Source of the DNA: Campylobacter concisus
GTDB taxonomy: Bacteria; Campylobacterota; Campylobacteria; Campylobacterales; Campylobacteraceae
Direction of reading: 5' to 3'
Assembly: GCF_015230015.1 (NCBI RefSeq)
Contig: NZ_JAAKZC010000008.1
Span: forward strand, 20,270 to 84,269
DNA length: 64,000 bases
The position numbers and the translations under genes were made by a program. The notes under the pieces were generated by a model, which searched no databases, was not told the DNA's origin, and was given only the letters and a program-made list of their open reading frames with translations. Below are positions 1 to 9,022 of the stretch, piece after piece. Position 1 is the first letter of the stretch. The number at the start of each line of letters is the position of its first letter.

Positions 1-993
1 AAACTTATCAAGGCTAAATTTAAAAATTTCTCAAAAGAGGCTGAGATAAGCTGCGAGATAGACCCGAGATTTTTGACAAACGAGCAGCTTGATGTGCTCA
101 TATCTCACGGCTTTAACCGCATAAGCTACGGCGTACAAGACTTTGATGAGAAGGTGCAAAAAGAAATTCATAGAATTCAGCCCTATGAGATCACTCAAAA
201 TGCCGTAAAAATGGCTAGAGAGAAGGGCATAAAATCAATCAATATGGACCTAATTTATGGCCTACCATATCAAAGTCTAGAGAGCTTTAAAAAGACGCTT
301 GAGCTTGCTCTTACTCTTGATCCAGATAGGCTTGCAGTATTTAACTACGCTCACGTGCCGTGGATAAAAAAGTCGATGCGTAAATTTGACGAGACAACCT
401 TGCCAAATCCAGAAGTGAAGCTTGAAATTTTAAAATTTACAGCTGAATTTTTAACTAAAAATGGCTACAAAATGATAGGAATGGATCACTTTGCAAAGCC
501 AAATGATGAGCTTTTTGGCGCTTTGGCAAATGGCACTTTGCATAGAAATTTCCAGGGCTATACGACAAAGGGCGGTGCTGATCTCATTGGCATTGGCGTG
601 ACAAGTATTGGTGAGTGCAAAAGACACTACGCGCAAAATCATAAAGATATGGACGAGTATGAAAAAGCGATCGATAGTGGGAAACTGCCGTATGCGAAGG
701 GAAATTATCTAAGTGATGAAGATTTGCTTAGAAAGAGCGTGATAATGAGTTTGATGAGTAATTTCGGGCTTAATATCAAGGCAGTCGAGGATGAATTTCA
801 TATAAATTTCTTTGAACATTTCAAAAATGAGCTTGAAGAGCTAAAGAGTTTAAGTGAATTTGTCGATGTTGCGACAGATAAAATCAGCGTAAATGAGACA
901 GGAGCGCTGATAATACGAAATATTGCAATGTGTTTTGATGAGTATCTTAAGAAAATTCCGGAGAATTTAAGGCGATTTTCTAAGACAATTTAA
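1..993 (+). CDS. hemN: Oxygen-independent coproporphyrinogen III oxidase HemN (5' end missing)
   Basis: Radical SAM enzyme that decarboxylates coproporphyrinogen III to protoporphyrinogen IX in anaerobic haem synthesis. The reading frame is open from base 1, so the start and the CxxxCxxC iron-sulfur motif lie upstream of the window. Visible are the EISCEIDPRF segment, the SYGVQDF and NMDLIYGLPYQ stretches and GMDHFAKPNDEL, all typical of HemN, followed by the C-terminal HemN domain. It is followed by a 112-base gap with a promoter, so the next operon is separate. An internal TTG at 73 is not a likely start because conserved sequence runs upstream of it. Confidence 0.93.
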   Translation, partial: KLIKAKFKNFSKEAEISCEIDPRFLTNEQLDVLISHGFNRISYGVQDFDEKVQKEIHRIQPYEITQNAVKMAREKGIKSINMDLIYGLPYQSLESFKKTLELALTLDPDRLAVFNYAHVPWIKKSMRKFDETTLPNPEVKLEILKFTAEFLTKNGYKMIGMDHFAKPNDELFGALANGTLHRNFQGYTTKGGADLIGIGVTSIGECKRHYAQNHKDMDEYEKAIDSGKLPYAKGNYLSDEDLLRKSVIMSLMSNFGLNIKAVEDEFHINFFEHFKNELEELKSLSEFVDVATDKISVNETGALIIRNIAMCFDEYLKKIPENLRRFSKTI

Positions 994-1045
994 AAATTAT
1001 TTTTTTGTCATAGAGTGTTTAAAATGCATTTAATATTTCTTGGTG

Positions 1046-1051
1046 TATAAT
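1046..1051 (+). promoter_or_regulatory. -10 box (TATAAT) for the TolC/Lap operon
   Basis: TATAAT lies 55 bases before the ATG of the TolC-like gene, in the only gap between it and hemN. The region upstream is T-rich with no good -35, as is usual for the main sigma factor in Campylobacter. This would be the promoter of the whole Lap-type locus. Confidence 0.6.
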
Positions 1052-1105
1052 TCGCACTAAAAGTCGAGCCAAAGCTTGACAATAAAAAGGTAAAAGGATC
1101 TAGTC

Positions 1106-2785
1106 ATGAAAAAGATGTTAGCAATTAGTGCTTTGGCCGCAGCAACATTGCTGTCCGCTCAAGATGTCCCTTATAGGATTTTTCTAGCTTCATTCGCTCA
1201 AGATGATAGCGCTGCTAGAATCGATAGTGCTGTTAGCAAAGTAAACAGCAAAATATCAGATAGCAGATTAACTACTGGCGTTTATGAAGTTGGTGGAAGA
1301 AAATTTCTATATGTTGATACGACTCCTGTTTCTGAAAATGAAGCTAATGAGTTGTTGGCTAAAGTTCAAAATGAGTCAGGTTATAAAGATGCTTTAATGA
1401 GAGCTAAGTCACCTGTCGCAAATGCTCAATCAGCTAAAAAATCTAATATAGAGCAAACTATATCAACTGAGCCTAAAGCAGCAGCTACAGCACAAGCTGA
1501 TGATAGTGTATTGACTTTGGATCAAGTTGTAAAAACTATTTTAAATGAAAACCCAAGCTTAAAAGCTACAGAATTTAACTACTTACAAGTTGGTAAAGAT
1601 CTAAAAATAGCTAAAAATGCTTATTACCCAACACTTGATGCAGCTGCTAGAGTAGGATATGAGAGAAAACGTCTTGATGATGGTCTTACAACAAGAAGAG
1701 GCGATGGCAGAGTATCTGGTGCATCTTTAACTTTAGTTGAAAACCTTTACAATGGCGGCGCTGATAAAAACAGAATCAACTCTCAAAGCGCAAGACTTGA
1801 CTCAGCTGCTTACACAGTAGCTCAAGCTGCAGATAGACTAACACTAAGCGCTGCAAATGCTTATCTACAAGTTCTTCAAACAAAGAGAATTCTTGACATT
1901 GAAGAAGAAAATGTAAAAAGCCATGAAGAAATTTATAGCCAAATCAAAGATAGAGCAAGATCAGGTTACGGCGTAGCTTCTGAAGAGAGACAAGCTGGAT
2001 CTCGCTATACTTTGGCTCAATCAAACTACATAGCTGCTAAAAACAACTATGAGGACGCGCTTTCTACATTTGAAAAATTATATGGAAGAAAAGTTGCTGC
2101 TAAAAACCTAGTAATGCCTGAGTTTAACCTGCCATTACCAAGCACAAAAGAGGCAGTTTATGACAAAGCTGTTCTTTGTAACCCAACACTTCTAGTTCAA
2201 AGATCAAACATTGCTATGGCTGAGTCTGTTGTAAAAGAGAAAAATGCACCATTCTTACCAAAACTAGATCTTGTTGTATCTGGTGCTTATGATCACTCAA
2301 ATGTTTTATATGATGATTATGAAGAGCAAACATTTGATGCTCTTTTAAGACTAAACTATAACCTTTACAACAAAGGTAATGATAAGCTAGATAAAGAGAA
2401 GAGCCAACTTGCTGTTCAACAAGAGCAACAAACTATGGATAACCTTGTAAGAGAGCTTAAAGAGTCTTTAGAATTCTCATGGCAAAACTACGTTCTTAAC
2501 CAAGAGAAAATGGGATATCTAAATCAACACGTTGAGTATGCAAAAGCTACACTTGATGCTTACCAAGATGAGTTTAGAATCGGCCGCCGTGACCTTATCA
2601 ACCTACTTGATGCCGAGAATGAGTACAACACAGCATTAAAAGAGATCGCTACAACTGAAACAGCGCTTTCATATGCAAAATATAGATTGCTAGATAATAT
2701 GGGTATGGTTTCAGATAGTTTTGAGCCAGGCTTTGCGAAGAGATATATCCAAGGCGCTTGCAGTATTCAAAACGACTTAAGATAA
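1106..2785 (+). CDS. TolC family outer membrane channel with N-terminal SPOR-like domain
   Basis: Outer membrane efflux channel, probably the LapE-type exit duct of the type I secretion system encoded downstream. The 559-residue product has a signal peptide (about 1-18, ending LLSAQ). Residues about 21-105 form an unusual extra segment resembling a SPOR domain (PYRIFLASFAQ at its start, RKFLYVDTTP near its end). A low-complexity Ala/Lys/Thr linker follows, then the TolC/OEP region from about 137 with two helical repeats and the GRRDLINLLDAENEYN motif near the C-terminus. It is about 100 residues longer than a plain TolC because of the N-terminal part. The next gene follows within 15-20 bases, but a terminator lies in that gene's first codons. 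Confidence 0.9.
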   Translation: MKKMLAISALAAATLLSAQDVPYRIFLASFAQDDSAARIDSAVSKVNSKISDSRLTTGVYEVGGRKFLYVDTTPVSENEANELLAKVQNESGYKDALMRAKSPVANAQSAKKSNIEQTISTEPKAAATAQADDSVLTLDQVVKTILNENPSLKATEFNYLQVGKDLKIAKNAYYPTLDAAARVGYERKRLDDGLTTRRGDGRVSGASLTLVENLYNGGADKNRINSQSARLDSAAYTVAQAADRLTLSAANAYLQVLQTKRILDIEEENVKSHEEIYSQIKDRARSGYGVASEERQAGSRYTLAQSNYIAAKNNYEDALSTFEKLYGRKVAAKNLVMPEFNLPLPSTKEAVYDKAVLCNPTLLVQRSNIAMAESVVKEKNAPFLPKLDLVVSGAYDHSNVLYDDYEEQTFDALLRLNYNLYNKGNDKLDKEKSQLAVQQEQQTMDNLVRELKESLEFSWQNYVLNQEKMGYLNQHVEYAKATLDAYQDEFRIGRRDLINLLDAENEYNTALKEIATTETALSYAKYRLLDNMGMVSDSFEPGFAKRYIQGACSIQNDLR

Positions 2786-2799
2786 AAATTTAAAAAGTG

Positions 2800-3465
2800 A
2801 TGACCATGAGGGTCAAAGCAAAATTTTGGACGCTTACATTAAGCGTCCTTTTTTCGTTATTAGCATTAAATGCTATCGGAGATTTTATAAAACAAACAAC
2901 GATAGCAAAGGTGGCTAAAATTTATGGAGAAGATGCAAGAAGAAGGGCATCGGCATTAAATTCTTTAATGACTTCATTGCAAGATGCAACCGAACAAGAG
3001 AAATTAATAAAAGTAAATGATTTTTTTAACTCTTTTAGGTGGGTTGATGATATGCAACTTTGGCATAAAAAAGATTACTGGGCTACCAGAATGGAATTTG
3101 TAGGAAAAGGCGCTGGTGACTGCGAAGACTACGTTATCGCAAAGTATTTCACCCTAAAGCAACTTGGAATTCCAACTCAAAAATTATACTTCACATACGT
3201 TAAAGCCTTAAGATACAACCAAGCACATATGGTTTTGGCATATTATGACACACCAAAGTCTATTCCATTAATTTTAGACAACATAAATGGTAAAATAAAA
3301 ATCGCAACTCAAAGAACAGACCTCGTGCCAGTTTATAGTTTCAACGGTGATTCGCTATACTTAGCAAAACAAGAAGGTCTTGGTCAGGCAATACCAGGTG
3401 GAAATAAAAAACAAAATCCTAAGTGGATGGAACTAATAGATAGGATAGGAAAAGAGGATTTATGA
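2800..3465 (+). CDS. lapG: LapG-like periplasmic transglutaminase-like cysteine protease
   Basis: Bacterial transglutaminase-like cysteine proteinase (BTLCP family). In Pseudomonas, LapG cuts the N-terminus of the LapA adhesin and releases it from the cell surface. The triad is visible: Cys108 in GDCEDY, His143 in QAHMVLAYY and Asp160 in LILDN (numbered from 2800). The acidic residues flanking the cysteine fit the calcium site known in LapG. A signal peptide or anchor covers about residues 5-25. The start is uncertain: GTG 2797, ATG 2800 and ATG 2806 are in frame and none has a strong ribosome site. The stop overlaps the start of the LapD-like gene by 4 bases, so the two are translationally coupled. 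Confidence 0.85.
   Translation: MTMRVKAKFWTLTLSVLFSLLALNAIGDFIKQTTIAKVAKIYGEDARRRASALNSLMTSLQDATEQEKLIKVNDFFNSFRWVDDMQLWHKKDYWATRMEFVGKGAGDCEDYVIAKYFTLKQLGIPTQKLYFTYVKALRYNQAHMVLAYYDTPKSIPLILDNINGKIKIATQRTDLVPVYSFNGDSLYLAKQEGLGQAIPGGNKKQNPKWMELIDRIGKEDL
2828..2854 (+). terminator. Intrinsic terminator/attenuator inside the start of lapG
   Basis: A perfect 9-bp stem (GGACGCTTA 2828-2836, TAAGCGTCC 2840-2848) with a CAT loop is followed at once by six T residues (2849-2854). This is a canonical rho-independent terminator, but it lies within the signal-peptide codons of the lapG-like gene, 43 bases after the TolC-like stop. It may end most TolC transcripts and let only part of transcription into the Lap genes. 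Confidence 0.7.
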
Positions 3466-5411
3466 CGCTATTTAAACAGATTATGATCGCTGTGATAGCT
3501 TTTGGCATCGTGATTTTTATGGCTGTTGGCTACTTAAATTTTAAGAGCCTAAATGGATACATCAACGACCAGCTCGGTGAAAACGCAAGACACACAGCAA
3601 ACTCACTTGGACTTGCTTTAAAGCCGATTGTCGATCCTGAGGATATGTCTTTGGCGCAAACGATGATAAATTCTATGTTTGATAGCGGTAGATACAAGCT
3701 CATTAAACTTGAAGATGTCGATGGTAAGGTACTTATAGAAAATTCTCAACAAACTATCGTTAAGGATATCCCTGAGTGGTTTTATAAGATCGCTAAATTT
3801 GAAGCTCCAGTGGCAACAAGTGAGATCATGACTGGCTGGGCAAAATTTGGCACACTCTATGTTCAAGGTAGCACGGCACTTGCTTACAATGAGCTTTACT
3901 CAAACTCAAAAAATATTTTTAACTTTCTAGCTTTAATGATCATCATCGCTCTTATCGTGGCATTTTTTGCCCTCAAGGCGATATTTAGACCACTTGTTAA
4001 GGTTCAAGATCAAGCTGAAGCGATACTTGATAATAAATTTATCATTCAAAAGAGAATTCCATTCACAACTGACCTTAAAAAGATGGTGCTCGCCATGAAC
4101 TCGATGGTTAGCAAGGTTCAAGACATCTTTGAAAGAGAGGCTGCTACGCTTAGCAAGTATCAAGAGCTTTTATATAAAGACTCTATGAGTGGCACTTACA
4201 ATAGAAGGTTTTTTCAAACTAAATTTAGCGAGTATCTAGCGAGCGAAGAGTATTCAAGCGGTGTTGCATCGCTTGTTAGCTTTAAAGATCTAGCTGGATT
4301 AAAAGGCGTTCTTGGTTTTGAGAAATGGCAAAGTGTCATCATAAAAATAGCTCAAATTTTACAAGAAAAATCGGCCGAAAATGACCAAAATGCGATCGTC
4401 GCAAGGTTAAATGACAACGATTTTATCGTTATGTCATACGGTAAAAACTCATCAAATTTCTCAGCTCTAAACGATAAGATCATGGCTGAGTTTAAAAAAC
4501 TCTATGTAAATTTCTCTATAAATGATAGCGAATGCCCAGTCAATGCTGCTATTGTTGAGTATTCACCAAGCACTGACATGAGGACACTACTTACTTCAGC
4601 TGACGTTACATTGGCTAGTGCAAGACTAGCTGGCTGCTTTACTTGCAAGGAATTTAATGCAAATCAAAATACTCTAGTCATCGGTAAAGAAAAATATAAA
4701 GAGCTTATCTTTGACTCTATAAAAGAGGATAAATTTAAATTTGCAGCTCAAAAAGTGGTTGGCTTTGACTCAAGCTTTGAGCAGTATGAGCTCTATCTAA
4801 GGCTCGTTGATAGCGAAGGTAAATGGCGTATGGCATCATACTTTATGCCGATGGTAAATGAGCTAAATTTAGGTGCGATGCTTGATCTTCATATCCTAAA
4901 TAGGATCGCTAGAATTTTGCCTGAAAATATCTTGCCTCAAGGAAGCTTGGCGATAAATTTAGGAAAAGAGATATTAAGCTCGGATGAAAATTTCTCAAAA
5001 CTTGAAGCTACACTTAAGAAAATCGCTCAAATTTCAAAATCTAAAAACTATATAGAAATTCCAAACAAAGACGATATTAGTATCGAAAGTATAGTTAGAC
5101 TTACTAAAAAATTAAAAGAACTCGGCTTTGGTTTTGGATTTGACCACTTTGATCTTAATGCAAAAGGCATTGAGAAATTAAAAGAATTTAATCCAGACTA
5201 CGTAAAGATCCAGTCAAGCGTCTTAATCGACTTTTTAAGTGATAAATCAGGGGCAAATACAAAACAATCACTAGATGTTGTTTTAAGCTCAAAAGATATC
5301 ATTTTGATTGCGATCGGTGTTGAGAGTGAAGAGCAAAAGAGTAAGCTAATTGAGCTTGGCATTAAAAATATGCAAGGAATTTACATAGATGAAATCAAAA
5401 ATATTGGATGA
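3462..5411 (+). CDS. lapD: LapD-like inner membrane c-di-GMP receptor (degenerate GGDEF-EAL)
   Basis: Inner membrane receptor that, in Pseudomonas, holds LapG when cytoplasmic c-di-GMP is bound. Order in the 649 residues: TM1 about 7-25, a periplasmic LapD/MoxY-type domain about 28-150, TM2 about 152-173, HAMP about 174-225, GGDEF-like domain about 235-400 and EAL-like domain about 410-649. The GGDEF site reads NDNDF (about 317-321) and the EAL site reads ELYLR (about 443-447), so neither catalysis is expected. A GW pair at 125-126 in the periplasmic loop lies where LapD has the Trp needed for LapG binding. It overlaps lapG by 4 bases and is followed after 3 bases by the transporter gene. Confidence 0.88.
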   Translation: MTLFKQIMIAVIAFGIVIFMAVGYLNFKSLNGYINDQLGENARHTANSLGLALKPIVDPEDMSLAQTMINSMFDSGRYKLIKLEDVDGKVLIENSQQTIVKDIPEWFYKIAKFEAPVATSEIMTGWAKFGTLYVQGSTALAYNELYSNSKNIFNFLALMIIIALIVAFFALKAIFRPLVKVQDQAEAILDNKFIIQKRIPFTTDLKKMVLAMNSMVSKVQDIFEREAATLSKYQELLYKDSMSGTYNRRFFQTKFSEYLASEEYSSGVASLVSFKDLAGLKGVLGFEKWQSVIIKIAQILQEKSAENDQNAIVARLNDNDFIVMSYGKNSSNFSALNDKIMAEFKKLYVNFSINDSECPVNAAIVEYSPSTDMRTLLTSADVTLASARLAGCFTCKEFNANQNTLVIGKEKYKELIFDSIKEDKFKFAAQKVVGFDSSFEQYELYLRLVDSEGKWRMASYFMPMVNELNLGAMLDLHILNRIARILPENILPQGSLAINLGKEILSSDENFSKLEATLKKIAQISKSKNYIEIPNKDDISIESIVRLTKKLKELGFGFGFDHFDLNAKGIEKLKEFNPDYVKIQSSVLIDFLSDKSGANTKQSLDVVLSSKDIILIAIGVESEEQKSKLIELGIKNMQGIYIDEIKNIG

Positions 5412-5414
5412 TAG

Positions 5415-7553
5415 ATGCATAGCGATAAGATAAAAGACGAACTGCTTCAATGTTTGGTGATCTTTACCAAACTTCACAATAACCCATATAGTGCCGATGC
5501 TTTAACTATCGGTCTGCCTGTAAAAGATGGCGAAGAGATCGAGCTTTTTTCACTAAAGAGCTCGAAGTCTTTATTTTCTCGTGCAGCTTCACGTGCTGGC
5601 TTTGCATCTACTCTTGTCAGAAAAGATCTTGATCAAATTTCGCCTTTAGTTTTGCCTTGTATCTTGATGCTTAGAGGCAAAAAAGCTTGCATCTTGCAAT
5701 CTTTCAGCGAAGACAAAAAAATGGCAAACATCATCACGCCTGATCTTTCAACTGGCACCAGCACAATAGAAATAAATAAGCTAAAAGATGAGTATCTAGG
5801 CTATGCTTACTATCTAAAACGTGAATTTGTCCCAGAAGATACAAGCTCGACAAAGCTTATAGACGCTGGCAATGACCACTGGTTTTGGGGTACTTTAAAG
5901 CGATCTAAGAAAATTTACTTTGATGTCGTGATAGCAAGCTTTGTCATAAACTTATTTGTCCTTGCAAGCCCGCTCTTTACGATGAACGTCTATGACCGCG
6001 TTGTGCCAAATAACGCTGTTGAGACACTTTGGGTTCTAGCGCTTGGCGTGAGCGTCGTTTATGGCATCGATCTATTTTTAAAATTTGTTCGTTCATATTT
6101 TCTTGAGATCGCAGGCAAAAAGAGCGATATCATTATGAGCTCTATCTTGTTTGAGCGCGTAATGGATATGAAATTTAGCAATAAGCCAAAGTCAGTTGGT
6201 TCATTTGCCAGCAACTTGAAAGAATTTGACACAGTTAGAAATTTCTTCTCATCTGCGTCGCTTGCTGCCATTGTGGATCTGCCATTTGCGTTAATCTTCT
6301 TGATAGTTACCTACTTTATAGGAAGCTACCTTGTGCTTGTGCCTATTGTTATTATGATAGCTATTTTGTGCTATACATTTTTTATAAAAGATCCGCTTCA
6401 AAACGCGATTAAAAGCACATTTGAAGCTTCAGCTATGAAAAATGGAATTTTGATAGAGAGCCTTAGCAGCTTAGAGACCATTAAAACTCTTGGTGCTAGC
6501 GGCCATGTGCAGTGGAACTGGGAAGAAGCGACTGGCGAGATAGCAAACAGAAGTATCAAATCAAAAATAATCACTACTTCAATCACGACTGTTACGTCGT
6601 TTTTGGTACAGTTAAATACTATCGCTATCATCGTGCTTGGCGTTTATATGATACAAGATACACACCTTACTATGGGTGGTTTGATCGCTGCTGTTATGCT
6701 TAGTTCTCGTGCGATCGCCCCTATGGGTCAAGTGGCCTCACTAGCTGCAAATTTTGAGCAGACAAAGACAGCTTATCAAAGCCTTAGCAAGATCATGCAG
6801 ATGCCAGTTGAAAGACCTGAGGGTAAGAAATTTGTTAGAAGAAATTCTTTTGATGGTAAGATAGAGTTTAAAAACGTGAGCTTTACTTATCCAGACACCA
6901 CAAAAGGCTCACTTGATAGGATAAATTTTGTCATTCAGCCAGGCGAGAAAGTAGGCATCATTGGTAGAAATGGCTCTGGCAAGACAACCTTGCAAAAGAT
7001 AATCCTAGGCCTTTACGCACCGACCGAGGGCTCAGTGCTGATCGATGGTATCGATATAAATCAGATAGACCCAGCTGACCTTAGAAGAAATATCGGCTAC
7101 GTGCCGCAAGATGTTGTGCTATTTAAGGGAACGGTTAGAGAAAATATCGTTCAAAAAGCTCCATATGTCGATGATATGCAGATCATTAAGGCTGCTAAGG
7201 TAAGTGGCGTCGACGAATATGTCAATGCTCATCCACTTGGTTTTGATATGCCAGTGTTTGAAAGAGGCGATGGCATTAGCGGTGGTCAGCGTCAAAGTAT
7301 AGCTGTGGCTAGGGCATTTTTGCTTGATAGTCCTATCATCTTGCTTGACGAGCCTACAAATTCGCTTGATAACACAGTTGAGAGCAAGCTAAAAGCAAAT
7401 TTAAAGGTAAATACCGTAAATAAAACTATGATTTTAGTAACTCATAGAACATCGATGCTCGATCTTGTTGATAGGCTTATAGTGATGGATAACGGTAAAA
7501 TTTTACTAGATGGTCCAAGAGACGAAGTTTTAGCTAGACTTAGTGGGAAGTGA
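5415..7553 (+). CDS. lapB: Type I secretion ABC transporter/ATPase, LapB-like
   Basis: Inner membrane ATPase of a type I secretion system that exports large RTX-type adhesins. The 712-residue protein starts with a C39-peptidase-like domain (about 5-130). The residues aligned with the catalytic cysteine of true C39 peptidases are not cysteine, so it is a docking domain and does not cleave a leader. Then come an ABC transmembrane domain (about 165-440) and the ATPase: Walker A GRNGSGKTT near 516, signature SGGQRQ near 620, Walker B IILLDEP near 640 and switch histidine in LVTHRTS. It sits between the LapD-like and HlyD-like genes, and its stop overlaps the region of the next start. Confidence 0.92.
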   Translation: MHSDKIKDELLQCLVIFTKLHNNPYSADALTIGLPVKDGEEIELFSLKSSKSLFSRAASRAGFASTLVRKDLDQISPLVLPCILMLRGKKACILQSFSEDKKMANIITPDLSTGTSTIEINKLKDEYLGYAYYLKREFVPEDTSSTKLIDAGNDHWFWGTLKRSKKIYFDVVIASFVINLFVLASPLFTMNVYDRVVPNNAVETLWVLALGVSVVYGIDLFLKFVRSYFLEIAGKKSDIIMSSILFERVMDMKFSNKPKSVGSFASNLKEFDTVRNFFSSASLAAIVDLPFALIFLIVTYFIGSYLVLVPIVIMIAILCYTFFIKDPLQNAIKSTFEASAMKNGILIESLSSLETIKTLGASGHVQWNWEEATGEIANRSIKSKIITTSITTVTSFLVQLNTIAIIVLGVYMIQDTHLTMGGLIAAVMLSSRAIAPMGQVASLAANFEQTKTAYQSLSKIMQMPVERPEGKKFVRRNSFDGKIEFKNVSFTYPDTTKGSLDRINFVIQPGEKVGIIGRNGSGKTTLQKIILGLYAPTEGSVLIDGIDINQIDPADLRRNIGYVPQDVVLFKGTVRENIVQKAPYVDDMQIIKAAKVSGVDEYVNAHPLGFDMPVFERGDGISGGQRQSIAVARAFLLDSPIILLDEPTNSLDNTVESKLKANLKVNTVNKTMILVTHRTSMLDLVDRLIVMDNGKILLDGPRDEVLARLSGK

Positions 7554-7555
7554 TT

Positions 7556-9022
7556 ATGCAAGAAGATATAAAAAATCAACAAAATGAAAATTTAAAGCCA
7601 GACGAAAAGCCAGTTTCAAAAAGCGATATAAAAGAGCAAGAAAGTGCTGGAGATCAGATTTTAAATAGCATAGATGGCATCAAGTCAAACATCCAAGCAA
7701 AAAACTACGATGCCTATGACTTGAAATTTATGTCAAGCCTATCAGAGGCAGTTTTGGCGAAGGCTCCATCAACCTCAAAAAAGATACTTTATGCAGTTAG
7801 TATAACTGTATTTTGGCTACTTTTGTGGGCTTCATGGGCACAGATAGATGAGATAACAAGAGGTAGCGGCAAGATCATCCCATCAGGCAAAAACCAAGCG
7901 ATACAAAACCTTGAGGGTGGTATCGTAGATCAAATTTTTGTAAAAGAGGGTGATGAGGTTAAAAAGGATCAGATCCTCATCAGACTTGATAATAAAAACT
8001 TTACAAGTAGCTATGGCGAGTCAAAACTAAGACTTGACGAGCTTCAAGCTAAATTTATGAGGCTTGATGCTGAAGCTAATGATAAAGAATTTGACTACAA
8101 CGAAACAAGAGATGCGAATAATAGCAAGGCTGTAAGATACGAGATAAGCTTGCATAACTCAAACATAGATCACTTAAATGAGCAAATAGGAATTCTAACA
8201 GAACAGATCCATCAACGCCAAAGTGAGCTAAATGAGCTTAGAAATAAAATTTCTCAAACTCAAAATAGCTATAATCTTGTTTTAAAAGAAAAAGCGATCA
8301 TGGAGCCTATCTTTAAAAAAGGTCTTGTTAGTGAGGTCGAGTATATCCAGCTTCAAAGACGTGTAAATGACCTAAAGGGCGAGCTTGATGCATCTGTGCT
8401 TGCCGTGCCAAGGGTCGAATCAACCATAAAAGAGGCGAAAAATAAGATAGAAGAGGCAAAGCTAGCATTTAAAAACAATGCAAAAAAAGAGCTAAACGAA
8501 GTCTCCGCTGAGATCGCAAGGATAAACGAGTCGCAAATCAGCCTAAGCGACAGGGTTGAAAGAACTTATGTAAGATCTCCGGTAAATGGTATCGTTAGTA
8601 AGATGATGGTGCATACCGTCTCAGGCGTTATCAAGCCAGGTGAAAATATCGCAGAGATCGTCCCACTAGAAGATAAACTCATCGCTGAGGTAAAGGTTAA
8701 GCCAGCTGATGTTGCGTTCTTAAGACCTGGACTTGATACGATGGTTAAATTTACGGCGTATGATTTTAGTATTTATGGCGGTTTAAAAGGCAAGGTAACA
8801 CAGATCAGTGCCGATACCGAGACAAATGAAAAAACAGGCGAGAGCTACTATCTAGTTAGGATAGAAACTGAGAAAAACTATCTTGGTAGCGAAGAGAAGC
8901 CACTTAGGATCAAGGTAGGTATGATAGTTTCAGCTGATATCATCACTGGTAAAAAAACGATACTTGACTATCTGCTAAAACCTATCTTAAAAGCAAAACA
9001 AAATGCTTTAACGGAGCGATAA
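7556..9022 (+). CDS. lapC: Type I secretion membrane fusion protein, HlyD/LapC family
   Basis: Periplasmic adaptor that links the inner membrane ATPase to the TolC-like channel. A charged cytoplasmic tail (about 1-75) precedes one membrane segment (about 77-97). The lipoyl/biotinyl half-motif NLEGGIVDQIFVKEGDEV, a long coiled coil (about 155-330) and the beta-barrel region with RSPVNGIVSKM and KVGMIVSADI follow. ATG 7556 is chosen because GGAAG ends 5 bases before it; a GTG at 7550 lacks a ribosome site. The stop shares one base with the next start (TAATG arrangement). Confidence 0.92.
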   Translation: MQEDIKNQQNENLKPDEKPVSKSDIKEQESAGDQILNSIDGIKSNIQAKNYDAYDLKFMSSLSEAVLAKAPSTSKKILYAVSITVFWLLLWASWAQIDEITRGSGKIIPSGKNQAIQNLEGGIVDQIFVKEGDEVKKDQILIRLDNKNFTSSYGESKLRLDELQAKFMRLDAEANDKEFDYNETRDANNSKAVRYEISLHNSNIDHLNEQIGILTEQIHQRQSELNELRNKISQTQNSYNLVLKEKAIMEPIFKKGLVSEVEYIQLQRRVNDLKGELDASVLAVPRVESTIKEAKNKIEEAKLAFKNNAKKELNEVSAEIARINESQISLSDRVERTYVRSPVNGIVSKMMVHTVSGVIKPGENIAEIVPLEDKLIAEVKVKPADVAFLRPGLDTMVKFTAYDFSIYGGLKGKVTQISADTETNEKTGESYYLVRIETEKNYLGSEEKPLRIKVGMIVSADIITGKKTILDYLLKPILKAKQNALTER

